62,590 nucleotides of DNA from SAR86 cluster bacterium AG-313-D11 (GTDB lineage Bacteria; Pseudomonadota; Gammaproteobacteria; Magnimaribacterales; D2472). Location of the stretch: positions 1 to 62,590 of the forward strand of contig QBVW01000008.1 in NCBI GenBank assembly GCA_003284215.1. Direction: 5' to 3'. Position 1 is the stretch's first letter. The number at the start of each line of letters is the position of its first letter. Position numbers and translations under genes: made by a program. Positions 45,637-55,964 of the stretch are shown one piece after another. The notes under the pieces were generated by a model. That model was not told where the DNA came from. It was given only the letters and a program-made list of their open reading frames with translations, and did no database searches.

Positions 45637-46085
45637 TGAGCAAAAGCGGATTAAATGATTTTCTTCTTGAGGTCATCCACAACGAAGAGGTCTCGTCAGT
45701 TTTAGCAATAACCAAAAAAAATTTAAGCTCCTTTGCGAAGCTTTGTGAAGATTCTCTAAAAAGTTTATCTATAATGAACCCTGCCCATCTTGATTCTAAT
45801 AATGCAACGTCCAGTGACCTATGCATAATTTTTGATGATATACCGATATCAAAAACCCAGCTTGGCTTAATAAAAAATATTCTTGCGCAAAAAATATTAA
45901 TTTTTAAGGCAAAAAAAGATAATAGCGAGCATCAAAAATTTTTAGAATTAGGTTTTACTCATAATAATGAGATAACTCAGGCAAGAGTCTATTCTTACAA
46001 CCTAAAAACTTATAACAATAAGCGAGGTTGGAATAACCCTGAAGGCTGGGCTAACCCTGAAAATTTTGAAAAATATAGATGGTAA
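45636..46085 (+). CDS. Conserved hypothetical protein with WANPE...KYRW tail
   Basis: 149 residues, no signal. The C-terminus (GWNNPEGWANPENFEKYRW) is a conserved ending that I associate with the gammaproteobacterial DUF6231-type family, seen beside housekeeping genes; the association is from memory. Function unknown. Translationally linked to mdh. Confidence 0.55.
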   Translation: MSKSGLNDFLLEVIHNEEVSSVLAITKKNLSSFAKLCEDSLKSLSIMNPAHLDSNNATSSDLCIIFDDIPISKTQLGLIKNILAQKILIFKAKKDNSEHQKFLELGFTHNNEITQARVYSYNLKTYNNKRGWNNPEGWANPENFEKYRW

Positions 46086-46089
46086 TCAC

Positions 46090-47580
46090 TCAAGATTTCA
46101 ATTGAGGAAATAAAATAACATCCCTGATTGAGCTTTGATTGGTTAACATCATAACTAATCTGTCTATTCCAACACCAACCCCTACCGCAGGAGGCATACC
46201 ATGCTCCAGAGCAGTGATATAGTCTTCGTCATAGCCCATAGCCTCATCATCACCATCTTCTTTAGCTTTAACCTGTTCACGGAATCTTTCTGCCTGATCA
46301 TCAGGATCATTTAACTCGCAGAAGCCATTAGCAATTTCTTTACCGCCAATAAATAACTCAAATCTATCTGCAATAGATGGGTTTTCATTGTTTCTTCTAG
46401 ACAAAGGTGAAACCTCTACAGGGTACTCTGTTACAAAAGTTGGCTGAATCAGATTGACTTCAACTGATTTTTCAAAAATTTCTAATAAAACTTTTCCAAC
46501 CCCCCATGTATCCTTGTATGAGACATTGATTGATTTGGAATAACTTCTGAGTTTTTCCAGATTAGTCAAATCATCAGCACTGAGATCAGAGTTATGTTCT
46601 AACACTAAATCATTAAGGGTTTTAGTCGAAAAATTAGAAAGATCTATTTTGTCACCATCCCATTCTATGTGATTATCATTTCCAATTGCCTCAGATGCTG
46701 ACTGAATAATATTTTTAGTGAAGTCTATCGTTCCATCAAATGAAGCAAAGGCTGCGTAAAACTCTAACATCGTAAACTCTGGATTATGCCTCGTTGATAA
46801 ACCTTCATTTCTAAAGCTTCTATTTATCTCAAATACTTTATCAAAACCACCAACAAGCAACCTTTTCAAATGCAACTCAGGCGCAATTCTTAAAAAGAGC
46901 TCCCTATCGAGAGCATTATGTTTAGTTATAAAGGGTTTAGCTACAGCTCCACCAGGTATGGAATGCATCATTGGTGTCTCTACTTCCAGAAAATTATCTG
47001 CAAGCATTGATGCTCTTATAGATGCCACTATTTGAGAACGCTTAACAAAGATCTCTTTTGATTCAGGGCTACTCATTAAATCCAAGTACCGTTGGCGATA
47101 TTTAATTTCAATATCAGCTAAGCCTTTATGTTTTTCAGGCATAGGTCTTAGCGATTTCGTGATTAGAACAATTGAGTGAGCTTCAACTGTTAGTTCTTCT
47201 GTTTTGGTTTTAAATAAATTACCATCGACACCGATAATATCTCCAAGATCCCATGATTTAAAATTTTTATATAAATCTGTATCTATATTATTCTTGCTGA
47301 TGTAAGCCTGAATGTCCCCTGAACCATCTCTGATAGTGACAAAGCTGGCATTGCCCATCACTCTTTTTAAGACTATTCTTCCTGCAACGGATAGATTAGT
47401 GATTTTTTTATCTTCAAGCTCCTCTTTGTTTAAGTGACCATGAGAATCATGCAATTCTTGAGCCTTATTAGCAGGAGTGAAGTTGTTTACAAAGGCTATA
47501 TTCTGATCTCTAAGCTCTTCAAGCTTTCTTCGTCTTTCTTCTAAGATAGAGGCTTCGCCACCAATATTTGAATCACTCAT
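46090..47580 (-). CDS. lysS: Lysyl-tRNA synthetase (class II)
   Basis: 496 residues. N-terminal OB-fold anticodon domain (about 65-150), motif 2 FRNEGLSTRHNPEFTMLEFY, motif 3 GVGVGIDRLVMMLT. Charges tRNA-Lys. Starts 1 base after the prfB stop, the usual prfB-lysS pair. Confidence 0.97.
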   Translation of the reverse strand: MSDSNIGGEASILEERRRKLEELRDQNIAFVNNFTPANKAQELHDSHGHLNKEELEDKKITNLSVAGRIVLKRVMGNASFVTIRDGSGDIQAYISKNNIDTDLYKNFKSWDLGDIIGVDGNLFKTKTEELTVEAHSIVLITKSLRPMPEKHKGLADIEIKYRQRYLDLMSSPESKEIFVKRSQIVASIRASMLADNFLEVETPMMHSIPGGAVAKPFITKHNALDRELFLRIAPELHLKRLLVGGFDKVFEINRSFRNEGLSTRHNPEFTMLEFYAAFASFDGTIDFTKNIIQSASEAIGNDNHIEWDGDKIDLSNFSTKTLNDLVLEHNSDLSADDLTNLEKLRSYSKSINVSYKDTWGVGKVLLEIFEKSVEVNLIQPTFVTEYPVEVSPLSRRNNENPSIADRFELFIGGKEIANGFCELNDPDDQAERFREQVKAKEDGDDEAMGYDEDYITALEHGMPPAVGVGVGIDRLVMMLTNQSSIRDVILFPQLKS

Positions 47581-48676
47581 TCATACTCCCTGGGTTAGAC
47601 TGGCTTTAATAAAAATATCTATATCTCCGTCTAGGATTGAAGAGATATTACCACTTTCAACGTTTGTTCTTAAGTCTTTAATGCGAGATTGATCTAGAAC
47701 ATATGAACGAATTTGACTTCCCCAGCCGATATCAGACTTACTATCTTCTAATAATTGCTGCTCATCTTTCTGCTTTTGCAATTCAAGTTCATACAATTTT
47801 GATTTAAGTTGCTTAAATGCATTATCTTTATTTTTGTGTTGAGATCGATCATTTTGACATTGCACAACTGTGCCCGTTGGGATATGTGTTAAGCGCACTG
47901 CTGAATCTGTTTTATTAACATGCTGGCCACCGGCTCCGGATGCTCTGTAGGTATCAATTCGAACATCAGCTGGATTTAATTCAACTTCAATTGACTCATC
48001 TATTTCTGGCGAAATAAAAACAGATGCAAAAGATGTGTGTCTTCTGCTGCCTGAATCAAAAGGTGACTTCCTGACTAATCTATGGACTCCTGTTTCGGTT
48101 CTAAGCCATCCGTAGGCATAGCTTCCTTTAATTAGCAATGATGCTGATTTTATTCCAGCAACCTCCCCAGGAGAATGCTCAATTACTGAAACAGAGAATT
48201 CATGCTTTTCAGCCCATCTTGTATACATTCTAAGAAGCATATCAGCCCAATCCTGTGCTTCTGTGCCACCCGAACCCGATTGAATGTCAATAAATGCAGA
48301 ATTAGGGTCCATTTTGTTAGAAAACATTCTATTGAACTCTAAATCTTCTACGCTAGAAATTAAATTTTGAGTTTCTTCATTTATTTCAACGATAGACGCA
48401 TCATCTGATTCTTCGCTCGCAATATCTAAGAGATCTAGATTATCATTGATGGCCTCATCAACTGATAGAAAAAAATTTAAAAATTTTTCTAAATCTGCTT
48501 TTTCTTTATTAAGAGATTGAGAAAGCTCCAGATTGGACCACGTAGATTCATCAGACAACTTATTATTTATACTTTCTAAAGAACTTTCTTTATGAGCAAC
48601 GTCAAAGATGCCCCCGGAGATCTTTCATGCGATCTCGGAGATCAGTTAGAGCTGATTTAATTTCACCTATTTCCAT
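47581..48676 (-). CDS. prfB: Peptide chain release factor 2 with programmed +1 frameshift
   Basis: Reads as 24 codons from ATG 48676 to CTT at 48607-48605, then in-frame TGA (48604-48602), then +1 shifted from GAC (48603) to the stop: 364 residues in all. The slip site CTTTGAC with the upstream internal Shine-Dalgarno-like CGGGGG equals the Escherichia coli RF2 autoregulatory frameshift. Stop-reading tripeptide SPF (RKSPFDSG) and the GGQ loop (ASGAGGQHVNK) are present. Terminates at UGA and UAA; low RF2 lets the ribosome slip. Confidence 0.95.
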
Positions 48677-48709
48677 AGACTCGCATTTTAATATTTTTAA
48701 CGAGTCTAT
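48675..48709 (-). promoter_or_regulatory. Inverted repeat over the prfB start codon
   Basis: A perfect 9-bp inverted repeat (48675-48683 with 48701-48709) around a 17-base AT-rich loop. The prfB ATG (48676-48674) overlaps the 3' arm on the transcribed strand, and no clear Shine-Dalgarno precedes it. It might hide the start or mark the end of the upstream gene. Confidence 0.45.
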
Positions 48710-48732
48710 GAAACAGTTAAAGGAATAAAGAT

Positions 48733-49155
48733 TTACTTCGTTGAAAAAAAACTCATTATTAAAGAATCATCAATTAAGTTGATTTCGGTAATACAAAGAT
48801 ACTGATTTCCATCGGACACATCATCTAAAGATCTAAAATGCATCACTGTTCCCTTTCTTTCCCATACTCCTTGCCTGCTAGCACCATTTCGATTGCCATT
48901 TTCATCGATTGCTGTTGCTCTACCTGCAAAAGAGCCTTGGTTTGGATTACCTGGATTGTCTGCTTTGAGATTATAAGTCAGCCAAACTTTTCCATATTGT
49001 CCAGTTTGCCCTACTGCATTAATTACTCCTCCGGACTCATTAAGCGTTATCGAAGAAACATTCCCAGTAAATGCATAAGCCTCTCCATTAATATCTATTG
49101 AATAAGTATTTACTGATAAAAAAGTTATCAGAAAGGTAAGAATCAGATTTTTCAT
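48733..49155 (-). CDS. Secreted hypothetical protein
   Basis: 140 residues with a Sec signal MKNLILTFLITFLSVNTYS (cut near residue 19). The mature part is a beta-rich domain of Gly/Asn-rich strands (GKVWLTYNL, SFAGRATAIDENG, RKGTVMHFRS) and one Cys. It looks like a small lipocalin-like or jelly-roll periplasmic protein; no family named. Confidence 0.6.
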   Translation of the reverse strand: MKNLILTFLITFLSVNTYSIDINGEAYAFTGNVSSITLNESGGVINAVGQTGQYGKVWLTYNLKADNPGNPNQGSFAGRATAIDENGNRNGASRQGVWERKGTVMHFRSLDDVSDGNQYLCITEINLIDDSLIMSFFSTK

Positions 49156-49219
49156 TTTTTACTCCATTTAAATTATAAGTAAAAAATTAAAACATATATT
49201 TACAGTATTTAAAACGCGT

Positions 49220-49798
49220 TTATATTGCCTCTCTGATCATGGGAAACGCAGGTGGAGAGTTTTCAAATTGAACTCTTCCAATTTCTACAAAGCCGTGTCT
49301 TTCGTATAAAGCCTTATTCTGCTCATTAGATGCCTCTAAGTAAGCTCTGTCACCTCTTTGATCTATCATTTGCAATGCTTCTTTGAGCAAAAAAGACCCA
49401 ATGCCTTTTCTTTGCATGGCTGGATCAACTGCAATAAATGCTAAATACCAAGCATCTTCAGGATGATATTGCTCAAATTCCTCAAAAAACTTGATAGCCT
49501 CTTCAATTCGATCGGAGGGAATCGACTCGAAAGTTGAAGCTAACACTGAGCTATCAAATTTAGCTCCTGGTGGATGCCAAAGAGACGATCCACAAAAATT
49601 TTCTTCTGAGAAAACAATATTATTTTCAAAAGCAATTTTTGAGAATTCCTCCATCCAAATATCAAAACATTTTAAATATGATGATGCGTCAGGAAAGACC
49701 CATCTAATTAAAGCATCTGAAGCAAAGCCTAGCTTGAGAACACCCTTCACACGATCTAAATCTTTTGAAGATGCTGTTACTATCTTTGGTATATCCAT
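49220..49798 (-). CDS. GNAT-family acetyltransferase
   Basis: 192 residues. Acetyl-CoA site VDPAMQRKGIGSFLLKEAL (Q/R-x-x-G-x-G/A) at about 126-144, preceded by AWYLAFIAV and followed by NKALYERHGFVEIGR, the classic motif A and B. Substrate unknown. Downstream of thrC with 11 bases between. Confidence 0.87.
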   Translation of the reverse strand: MDIPKIVTASSKDLDRVKGVLKLGFASDALIRWVFPDASSYLKCFDIWMEEFSKIAFENNIVFSEENFCGSSLWHPPGAKFDSSVLASTFESIPSDRIEEAIKFFEEFEQYHPEDAWYLAFIAVDPAMQRKGIGSFLLKEALQMIDQRGDRAYLEASNEQNKALYERHGFVEIGRVQFENSPPAFPMIREAI

Positions 49799-49809
49799 AA
49801 ATGCAATAT

Positions 49810-51186
49810 TTAGTTATTCAAGTTAATAAAATTAATAATTTCACTGTAATCAGCTTCAACATTATAAAGACTCTCTTTTTTTTCAAACAGGCCTCTTAAT
49901 GCTAATGGTAATGAGTTAATTTCTATACCTAATTCTTCATAAACTTGAGGGAATTTTGCTGGGTGTGCAGTAGATAGAACGACATAATGATTGCTTGCAT
50001 CACTTGTCTTAAAAGCTTCAACCGCTGCAACAGCTGTATGAGGGTCTAAGATATAGCCATTTGATTGATAAATTTCTTGAATCATTTTTGCTGTATCCAA
50101 ATCATTAACTTTGCTTGAATCAAAGAGATAATCTTTCTTTCGCCACATTTCGCTATCAAGCTCAATTGGATTATTTGGAAAATGATCGAACATATCTGCA
50201 CATTTAGCTGAATCTCTATCTAAGAAAAAATCATATACCAATCTTTCAAAATTACTCGCAACACTGATGTCCATGCTTGGAGATATAGTTTCATGAACAA
50301 GTTGCTTTGAATAATCGTTGTTGCAGAAAAAACGATGCAAGATATCATTATTATTGACGGCTACAGAGATTTTGCTGATTGGCAATCCCATTTTATGTGC
50401 AGAGTAGCAAGCAAATACATTACCAAAGTTTCCAGTTGGAATGGAGAAGTTTAAATTTTCAATTTTTTGCAATTTATTATATGCATAAAAATAATAACAG
50501 ATTTGACCGATGATTCGGGTCCAATTAATTGAGTTAATTGCTAATAAATATTGATCAGTTTTCAAGAAATCACGTTTTGTAAAAGCGAGCTTCACAAGGT
50601 CTTGGCAATCATCAAATGTTCCATTAACTCTTAAAGCAAAAACATTAGAAGCCTGAATAGTGCTCATCTGTCTTCTTTGCACATCTGACATATTTCCATT
50701 TGGCAGCATAATAAAGCTTTTGATTCTGCTATAACTTTTGCATGCATCGATTGCTGCTGGACCAGTATCACCTGATGTAGCTCCGAGAACAATTGCTGTT
50801 TTATTTTCTGACTCTAAGACCTTATTAAAAAAAGCTGCTGCAAGCTGCAACCCAAAATCCTTAAATGCAGCAGTTGGACCATGAAAAAGCTCAAGAATTG
50901 ATACTGAATCAAATTCTTTGATATTAATTAGGTCTTGATGCTCAAAATCATGCCAAGTTGATTCAACAATGCTAATTGTTTCATCATAAGAAAAAGATGA
51001 TGCTGTAAATAAAGGCACAATGCATTTAGCTATCTCTACAAATGAGGATTTAGACTTAATTTCATCTATGTCTGCTTGAGGCCAGTGATCTGGCATAAAC
51101 AGGCCGCCATCATCGGCAAGACCTTGCATTAAAATCGATGCAAAATCTTTGCCTGAGTCCTTACCTCTAGTTGAATGAAAAAGCAT
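49810..51186 (-). CDS. thrC: Threonine synthase
   Basis: 458 residues. PLP-binding Lys in GPTAAFKDFGLQL near 110-122, and the long form typical of proteobacteria with ATSGDTGPAA for the phosphate cup. Converts O-phosphohomoserine to threonine. Shares one base with hom; homoserine kinase is not adjacent. Confidence 0.95.
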   Translation of the reverse strand: MLFHSTRGKDSGKDFASILMQGLADDGGLFMPDHWPQADIDEIKSKSSFVEIAKCIVPLFTASSFSYDETISIVESTWHDFEHQDLINIKEFDSVSILELFHGPTAAFKDFGLQLAAAFFNKVLESENKTAIVLGATSGDTGPAAIDACKSYSRIKSFIMLPNGNMSDVQRRQMSTIQASNVFALRVNGTFDDCQDLVKLAFTKRDFLKTDQYLLAINSINWTRIIGQICYYFYAYNKLQKIENLNFSIPTGNFGNVFACYSAHKMGLPISKISVAVNNNDILHRFFCNNDYSKQLVHETISPSMDISVASNFERLVYDFFLDRDSAKCADMFDHFPNNPIELDSEMWRKKDYLFDSSKVNDLDTAKMIQEIYQSNGYILDPHTAVAAVEAFKTSDASNHYVVLSTAHPAKFPQVYEELGIEINSLPLALRGLFEKKESLYNVEADYSEIINFINLNN

Positions 51187-52439
51187 TAAAGCTCCTCAAT
51201 TCTGATAATTTTGGAATGTAAAATAACTGGGTGGTTATCCAAATCCTTCAATGCGATTTGCATCTCACTTTCGATAATTGGGTCAGTAAAAATTACAACG
51301 GGGACATTACTATTTTCTAATTGATCCTTTTGAATAACCTTATCAAAACCAATCGTATGATCAGCAAAGATTTTACTAATCAACGCTAAAACACCAGGCT
51401 CATCTTTAACTTCTAAATAAACATAATATTTAAAAATTAAATTATCAAATCTATGCAGTGACGGTTTTTTTGAAAAATCTGGATATTTCATTGGTGGCGA
51501 TTCACTGTATTTTGCAAGCGCAAATAAATCAGAAATTAGACCTGATGCTGTTGACTCTTTACCAGCACCAGAACCAGCTACATGGAATTCGCCTAATAGA
51601 TTTGTATCAAATTGAATACCGTTTCTAACACCCCTTAATCCTGCCAAGCTCGAATCCTTGCTCAACATGACAGGATGACTTCTTAATTCAATTCCTTTTT
51701 CATGGATTTTTGCAACAGCCAGATGCTTAACAGTCATATGGAAATCATTTGCATATATAAAATCCTGAGATTGAATATTTTCTATGCCTTCAATATGAAA
51801 ATCTGGTGCAGGAAGGCCACTATTAAAAGCTAGAGCTGCAAGGATGCCAATTTTATGAGCTGCATCAGTTCCGTTTACATCTAAACTGGGATCAGGTTCT
51901 GCATATCCCTTTTCTTGAGCTTCCTTCAAAACAGACTCATAGGAAGCGCCCTCTTCCATATTGCTTAATATAAAATTTGTTGTGCCATTAAGCATTCCTG
52001 CTACTTTAGAAATTTTATTTGCAATTAAATCATTGGAAAGCATTTTGATAGCAGGGGTTCCTGCGCAAACAGCAGATTCAAATAAGAGCTTTACATTATT
52101 TTGAATTGCTAAACCAATTAACTCTTCACCATGCTCAAAAATTACAGCTTTATTTGCAGTTACAACATGTTTGCCTGAATTAAGAGCTCTGGTAATTAAA
52201 TCTTTTGCCGTTTCAACACCTCCAATTAACTCAACAAGAACATCTATGTCTTCTTCAACAACTTCAAATATATCTCTTAAAATTTTTGTAGAGCCTGGAT
52301 CACATTTTGGGTTATCCCGTCGAGCACCGATACAGCATATTTCCCAATCAGAATATATTGAATCTCCATTAACAAGTTGCTCGTATAATCCGGTTGCTAC
52401 ATTTCCCCAGCCACATATACCTATTTTTAATTTAGCCAT
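51186..52439 (-). CDS. hom: Homoserine dehydrogenase
   Basis: 417 residues. NAD(P) loop GICGWGNVATGLYE at 7-20, catalytic-domain blocks AGMLNGTTNFIL and GTDAAHKIGILA, and a C-terminal ACT domain (about 345-415) for threonine feedback. No fused aspartokinase. Confidence 0.95.
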   Translation of the reverse strand: MAKLKIGICGWGNVATGLYEQLVNGDSIYSDWEICCIGARRDNPKCDPGSTKILRDIFEVVEEDIDVLVELIGGVETAKDLITRALNSGKHVVTANKAVIFEHGEELIGLAIQNNVKLLFESAVCAGTPAIKMLSNDLIANKISKVAGMLNGTTNFILSNMEEGASYESVLKEAQEKGYAEPDPSLDVNGTDAAHKIGILAALAFNSGLPAPDFHIEGIENIQSQDFIYANDFHMTVKHLAVAKIHEKGIELRSHPVMLSKDSSLAGLRGVRNGIQFDTNLLGEFHVAGSGAGKESTASGLISDLFALAKYSESPPMKYPDFSKKPSLHRFDNLIFKYYVYLEVKDEPGVLALISKIFADHTIGFDKVIQKDQLENSNVPVVIFTDPIIESEMQIALKDLDNHPVILHSKIIRIEEL

Positions 52440-52442
52440 AAT

Positions 52443-53153
52443 TTAATTTAATCTATTTAATAGCTCTGCAGGAGGAAGATATCCTGGAAGCAGTTCTCCA
52501 TTAGATTTAATTATAGCTGGAGTGCCCGTAATGCCAATCTTTTGACCCAGAAGATAATGGGATTCAACAGGATTATCCTGGCAGGTGGATAAGTTTATGT
52601 CTATACCTTGCTTCATTTTTGTTAATGTGTTTTTTGGATCATTAGAACACCATGCTGTAACAATTTTATTGTATGAATCAGAGTTTAATCCTGACCTTGG
52701 GAAGGCAACATAATCGACAGTTATACCGAGATTGTTAAAATCTTTAATTTCATTATGAAACTTTCTGCAGTAGCCACAATCAACATCAGTAAAAATAATA
52801 ACTCTATATTTTTCATCCTCAGATTTAAAGCTAATAAAATCATCCTCAGACAATTCTTTCTCTAGAATACTTTTGCGTTTAGAGTTAATTTCATCTTTTG
52901 TAGTATTTAGAAGCACGTTTCCATTTACTGCATACAACTCTCCATAAAAAAAGAATTCTCCATCTTTAGAAGCATAAATAGGCTGAAGATCTCCAATATC
53001 CACAACAAATAAGTTTTCTATCTTTGATTTTTTTATATTTTGAACAGACATTCCTTCAGGAAGCACTGCATTTATCTTTGAGGAAATTAACAGCTCATCA
53101 GATTGTATATGTGACATAAAAATTACAAAAAATATAATAAATAGTATCTTCAT
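52443..53153 (-). CDS. dsbC: Thiol:disulfide interchange protein DsbC
   Basis: 236 residues with a signal peptide (about 1-18), an N-terminal dimerisation domain, and a thioredoxin domain with active site Cys126-Gly-Tyr-Cys129. Isomerises wrong disulfides in the periplasm; the cis-Pro segment is ITGTPAII. Lies between xerD and hom, as in pseudomonads. Confidence 0.92.
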   Translation of the reverse strand: MKILFIIFFVIFMSHIQSDELLISSKINAVLPEGMSVQNIKKSKIENLFVVDIGDLQPIYASKDGEFFFYGELYAVNGNVLLNTTKDEINSKRKSILEKELSEDDFISFKSEDEKYRVIIFTDVDCGYCRKFHNEIKDFNNLGITVDYVAFPRSGLNSDSYNKIVTAWCSNDPKNTLTKMKQGIDINLSTCQDNPVESHYLLGQKIGITGTPAIIKSNGELLPGYLPPAELLNRLN

Positions 53154-53159
53154 AAAAAA

Positions 53160-54062
53160 TTAACCTCTTGGATGGTGTTGTTTAACCATATCGCTTAGTC
53201 TTTGTTTTGCAATATGAGTATATATCTGTGTTGTTGATAGATCACTATGGCCTAACAGCATTTGAACCGATCGAAGGTCAGCACCATTATTAAGTAAATG
53301 TGTTGCAAATGCATGTCTAAGAGTATGTGGAGAGACATCCAAAGACAGGCCTGCTTCCTGAAGATATATCTTAATCCTATGCCAAAAAGCCTGACGCGTA
53401 ATTTTCTTTCCTTGTTGGCTGATAAAGAAATCTCGAGAATTAAGAGATAAATTATTTTTTCTTCTATATTCAATATAATCGATCAACCATGAGAGAGCAT
53501 TATCTCCAAATGGGATCATCCTTTCTTTTCCACCCTTGCCCATAACCTTAATTAAAGATCTATGTAAATCGATATTACTGTATTGCAAGTTAATAAGTTC
53601 ACTGATTCTCACTCCTGTGGCATACATTAACTCAATCATGGTTCGATCTCTCAATCCAATAAAAGTGGAGCAATCAGGCACATCAATTAAACTATTTACA
53701 TCACTAATTGATAAAGACTTTGGCAAAGCTTTGATATTCTTGAGGCCGGAAAAATTTACGAGAGGGTTAGATTTTAAAAGTTTTTTTTTGCTGAGGAAAT
53801 AATAGAAATGTTTTAAAGATGAAAGTTTTCTATTGATACTTGTATGAGATAGAAGAGAGTTATGAAAATGCTTAAGATAATTCTCTATATCTTTTTCAGT
53901 CGCGCTTAATACTTGATATTTATTTTTTGAAAATAACCATTTGCTAAAAGCATAACAGTCGTTCGAATAAGCTTTAATGGTATTTTCGGATAAACCCTTC
54001 TCCAGTCGAAGGTTTGATAAAAAAGAATCTATTAGTCGATCCTTTTTTAGGTCGTTTGACAT
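53160..54062 (-). CDS. xerD: Site-specific tyrosine recombinase XerD
   Basis: 300 residues. SAM-like N-terminal DNA-binding domain and catalytic residues Arg152, Lys176, His246, Arg249, His272, Tyr281 all present (SPHTLRHAFATHLL, LLGHSDLSTTQIYTH). With XerC resolves chromosome dimers at dif under FtsK control. Not a mobile-element integrase: it is in the normal xerD-dsbC position and starts within the rplS stop (TAATG). Confidence 0.93.
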   Translation of the reverse strand: MSNDLKKDRLIDSFLSNLRLEKGLSENTIKAYSNDCYAFSKWLFSKNKYQVLSATEKDIENYLKHFHNSLLSHTSINRKLSSLKHFYYFLSKKKLLKSNPLVNFSGLKNIKALPKSLSISDVNSLIDVPDCSTFIGLRDRTMIELMYATGVRISELINLQYSNIDLHRSLIKVMGKGGKERMIPFGDNALSWLIDYIEYRRKNNLSLNSRDFFISQQGKKITRQAFWHRIKIYLQEAGLSLDVSPHTLRHAFATHLLNNGADLRSVQMLLGHSDLSTTQIYTHIAKQRLSDMVKQHHPRG

Positions 54063-54670
54063 TAGTCTAATCTTTCTTTGATTCTTGCAGACCTTCCTGA
54101 TCTTTCACGGAGGTAATAAAGTTTAGCTTGTCTTACATCACCTTTTCTTTTCACAGCAATTGAATCAATCATTGGGCTATGAAGCTGGAAAGTTCTTTCC
54201 ACACCAATGCCACTTGATATTTTTCTGACAATAAATGCCGAATTTAATCCAGCGTTTTTAATATTCATTACGACTCCTTCAAAAGCTTGAAGCCTAGTCC
54301 TGTCACCTTCTCTAACTTTCACGGACACCACAACGGTATCACCAGGTCTAAATGATGGTAAGTCATCCTTTAACTGATTTGCCTCAAATGATGCAATAAT
54401 TTGGGCAGGTGTTTTTTCATCAATTGTGACTGATACGGTTTCTTCTTCAGGCTGATCCTCAGCTGATACTTCATCAGTTATGGCTACTTCGTCTGTATGA
54501 GATGCATCTGGAGAGATCTCTACAGTTGTCGGTTCTTCAGAAGAAGGCTCACTAGAATCTGTTGCCTCCATAGGGACGTCTTCAGATGAAGGGTTATCTG
54601 AAACAGTTTCGTTTTCATCAACAATTTCGGTTGTTGTTGCTTCTAAATTTTCGTTATCTTTATCTGCCAT
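54062..54670 (-). CDS. rplS: 50S ribosomal protein L19 with long acidic N-terminal extension
   Basis: 202 residues against about 115 usually. The L19 core begins near residue 88 ([12 protein letters not shown]) and is well conserved ([46 protein letters not shown]). Residues 1-87 are Glu/Asp/Ser/Thr-rich, probably disordered and strongly negative. The start at 54670 is the only good one; starting at the core would lack an ATG. Last gene of rpsP-rimM-trmD-rplS. Confidence 0.95.
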   Translation of the reverse strand: MADKDNENLEATTTEIVDENETVSDNPSSEDVPMEATDSSEPSSEEPTTVEISPDASHTDEVAITDEVSAEDQPEEETVSVTIDEKTPAQIIASFEANQLKDDLPSFRPGDTVVVSVKVREGDRTRLQAFEGVVMNIKNAGLNSAFIVRKISSGIGVERTFQLHSPMIDSIAVKRKGDVRQAKLYYLRERSGRSARIKERLD

Positions 54671-54690
54671 GATTTTGCCTAAAAAATGAG

Positions 54691-55422
54691 CTATAGGATA
54701 CGCTTAGAAGCCAAATCTTCCAAGAGTTTTTTTTGTTTTTTTGTTAATTTTATATTTTTAAATAATTCAGGCCTTCTTTCAAAAGTTCTTATCAAAGCTT
54801 GATTGTCCTTCCATTCTTGTATTTTTTTGTGGTCTCCTGATAACAGTATCTCAGGCACTTGCTCTGAATTAAAATCTACAGGCCTAGTGAATACTGGTCC
54901 TTTTAAAAGACCATGGCTTAATGAATCTTTCTCAACGGATTGTATATTACCAATAACCCCTGGAATAAATCTTGATAAGGAGTCAATTAGATTTAATGCG
55001 GCAAACTCTCCTCCACTCAGAACAAAATCACCAATTGAGATTTCTTCGTCAACATACTGCGAAATAAATCTCTCATCAATTCCTTCATATCTTCCAGAAA
55101 TAATGGTGATACTTTTAAGAGAAGATAATTCTCTGGCTTTTTCATGATTTAAAAGTTTCCCTTGAGGAGATAAATTAATAACTCTGCCTAAATTATTGCC
55201 TGGAATATCTTTAAGCGACCTTTCTAGCGGTTCAGCCATTAGAACCATTCCCTCTCCTCCTCCATATGGTTTATCATCAACTTGTCCGTGCTTGTTAATT
55301 TGATGCTCTCTTAAATCCAAAATATTAATTTTAATATCTTCACGATCTATAGCTTGACCAAGCAAGCCATAATTTAATGCTTCAAAAATTTCAGGAAACA
55401 GTGTGATGATATTAATATTCAT
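54691..55422 (-). CDS. trmD: tRNA (guanine-37-N1) methyltransferase
   Basis: 243 residues from ATG 55422 ([13 protein letters not shown]); 55446 would add eight residues overlapping rimM. SPOUT knot motifs [26 protein letters not shown] and [11 protein letters not shown] are intact. Methylates G37 next to the anticodon to prevent +1 slippage. Confidence 0.96.
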   Translation of the reverse strand: MNINIITLFPEIFEALNYGLLGQAIDREDIKINILDLREHQINKHGQVDDKPYGGGEGMVLMAEPLERSLKDIPGNNLGRVINLSPQGKLLNHEKARELSSLKSITIISGRYEGIDERFISQYVDEEISIGDFVLSGGEFAALNLIDSLSRFIPGVIGNIQSVEKDSLSHGLLKGPVFTRPVDFNSEQVPEILLSGDHKKIQEWKDNQALIRTFERRPELFKNIKLTKKQKKLLEDLASKRIL

Positions 55423-55427
55423 AAGGT

Positions 55428-55964
55428 TTAGTAATCTTCCTGCCAATCAACTAAAATCGAATTTTCTAATTTATTAACTGAGATAATCACTCTATGCTTT
55501 ATAAAAGGTATTAAAAGATTTTGTTTTTGTTCATTGATAGATTTGACCATCAGTACATCATTGGCTCCAAAATTACTCACCTCATGCACTGTACCAAGAT
55601 GTTGGCCCTCTAGATTTAGAACCTGCATACCCTCTAGCTCAAACCAATAAGCCTCATTGATTTCAAGTTGGGGGAGTTCTGACTTCAGTATGTATATATC
55701 CTTTTGACCAAACGCTTTAACCTCTTCGATATCATTAATAGACTTGAGTTTTGCAATAATATTTGAGTTACTTTGTTTAATAAATTCAAAATGCACTTCA
55801 TCCATGCCAGATGATGAAAAAGCATAGAATTTTTTAAAGCAAAGAAGGGTTTCTGGATTCTGGGCGAAGGATCTTAGAAAAAACTCTCCTTTGAGACCTC
55901 TAGTTTTGCCTATTTTGGCAATGAGGATAAATAGTGATAGATCTAATGAATTATTTTTTTTCAT
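55428..55964 (-). CDS. rimM: 16S rRNA processing protein RimM
   Basis: 178 residues from ATG 55964 (a second ATG at 55967 is equivalent). I reject the upstream start at 56006, which lies within the S16 tail. [19 protein letters not shown] starts the first beta barrel; PRC-barrel-like C-terminal half ([11 protein letters not shown]). Binds S19 and matures the 30S head. Overlaps rpsP by 14 bases. Confidence 0.9.
   Translation of the reverse strand: MKKNNSLDLSLFILIAKIGKTRGLKGEFFLRSFAQNPETLLCFKKFYAFSSSGMDEVHFEFIKQSNSNIIAKLKSINDIEEVKAFGQKDIYILKSELPQLEINEAYWFELEGMQVLNLEGQHLGTVHEVSNFGANDVLMVKSINEQKQNLLIPFIKHRVIISVNKLENSILVDWQEDY

Noticed and set aside
47581-48558. RF2 gene read as N-terminally truncated or frameshifted
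   Set aside because: The missing start is in the other frame at 48676-48605, joined by the standard CTTTGAC programmed frameshift, giving the normal 364 residues.
53160-54062. Mobile-element integrase
   Set aside because: All features and the rplS-xerD-dsbC context match the host dimer-resolution recombinase XerD.
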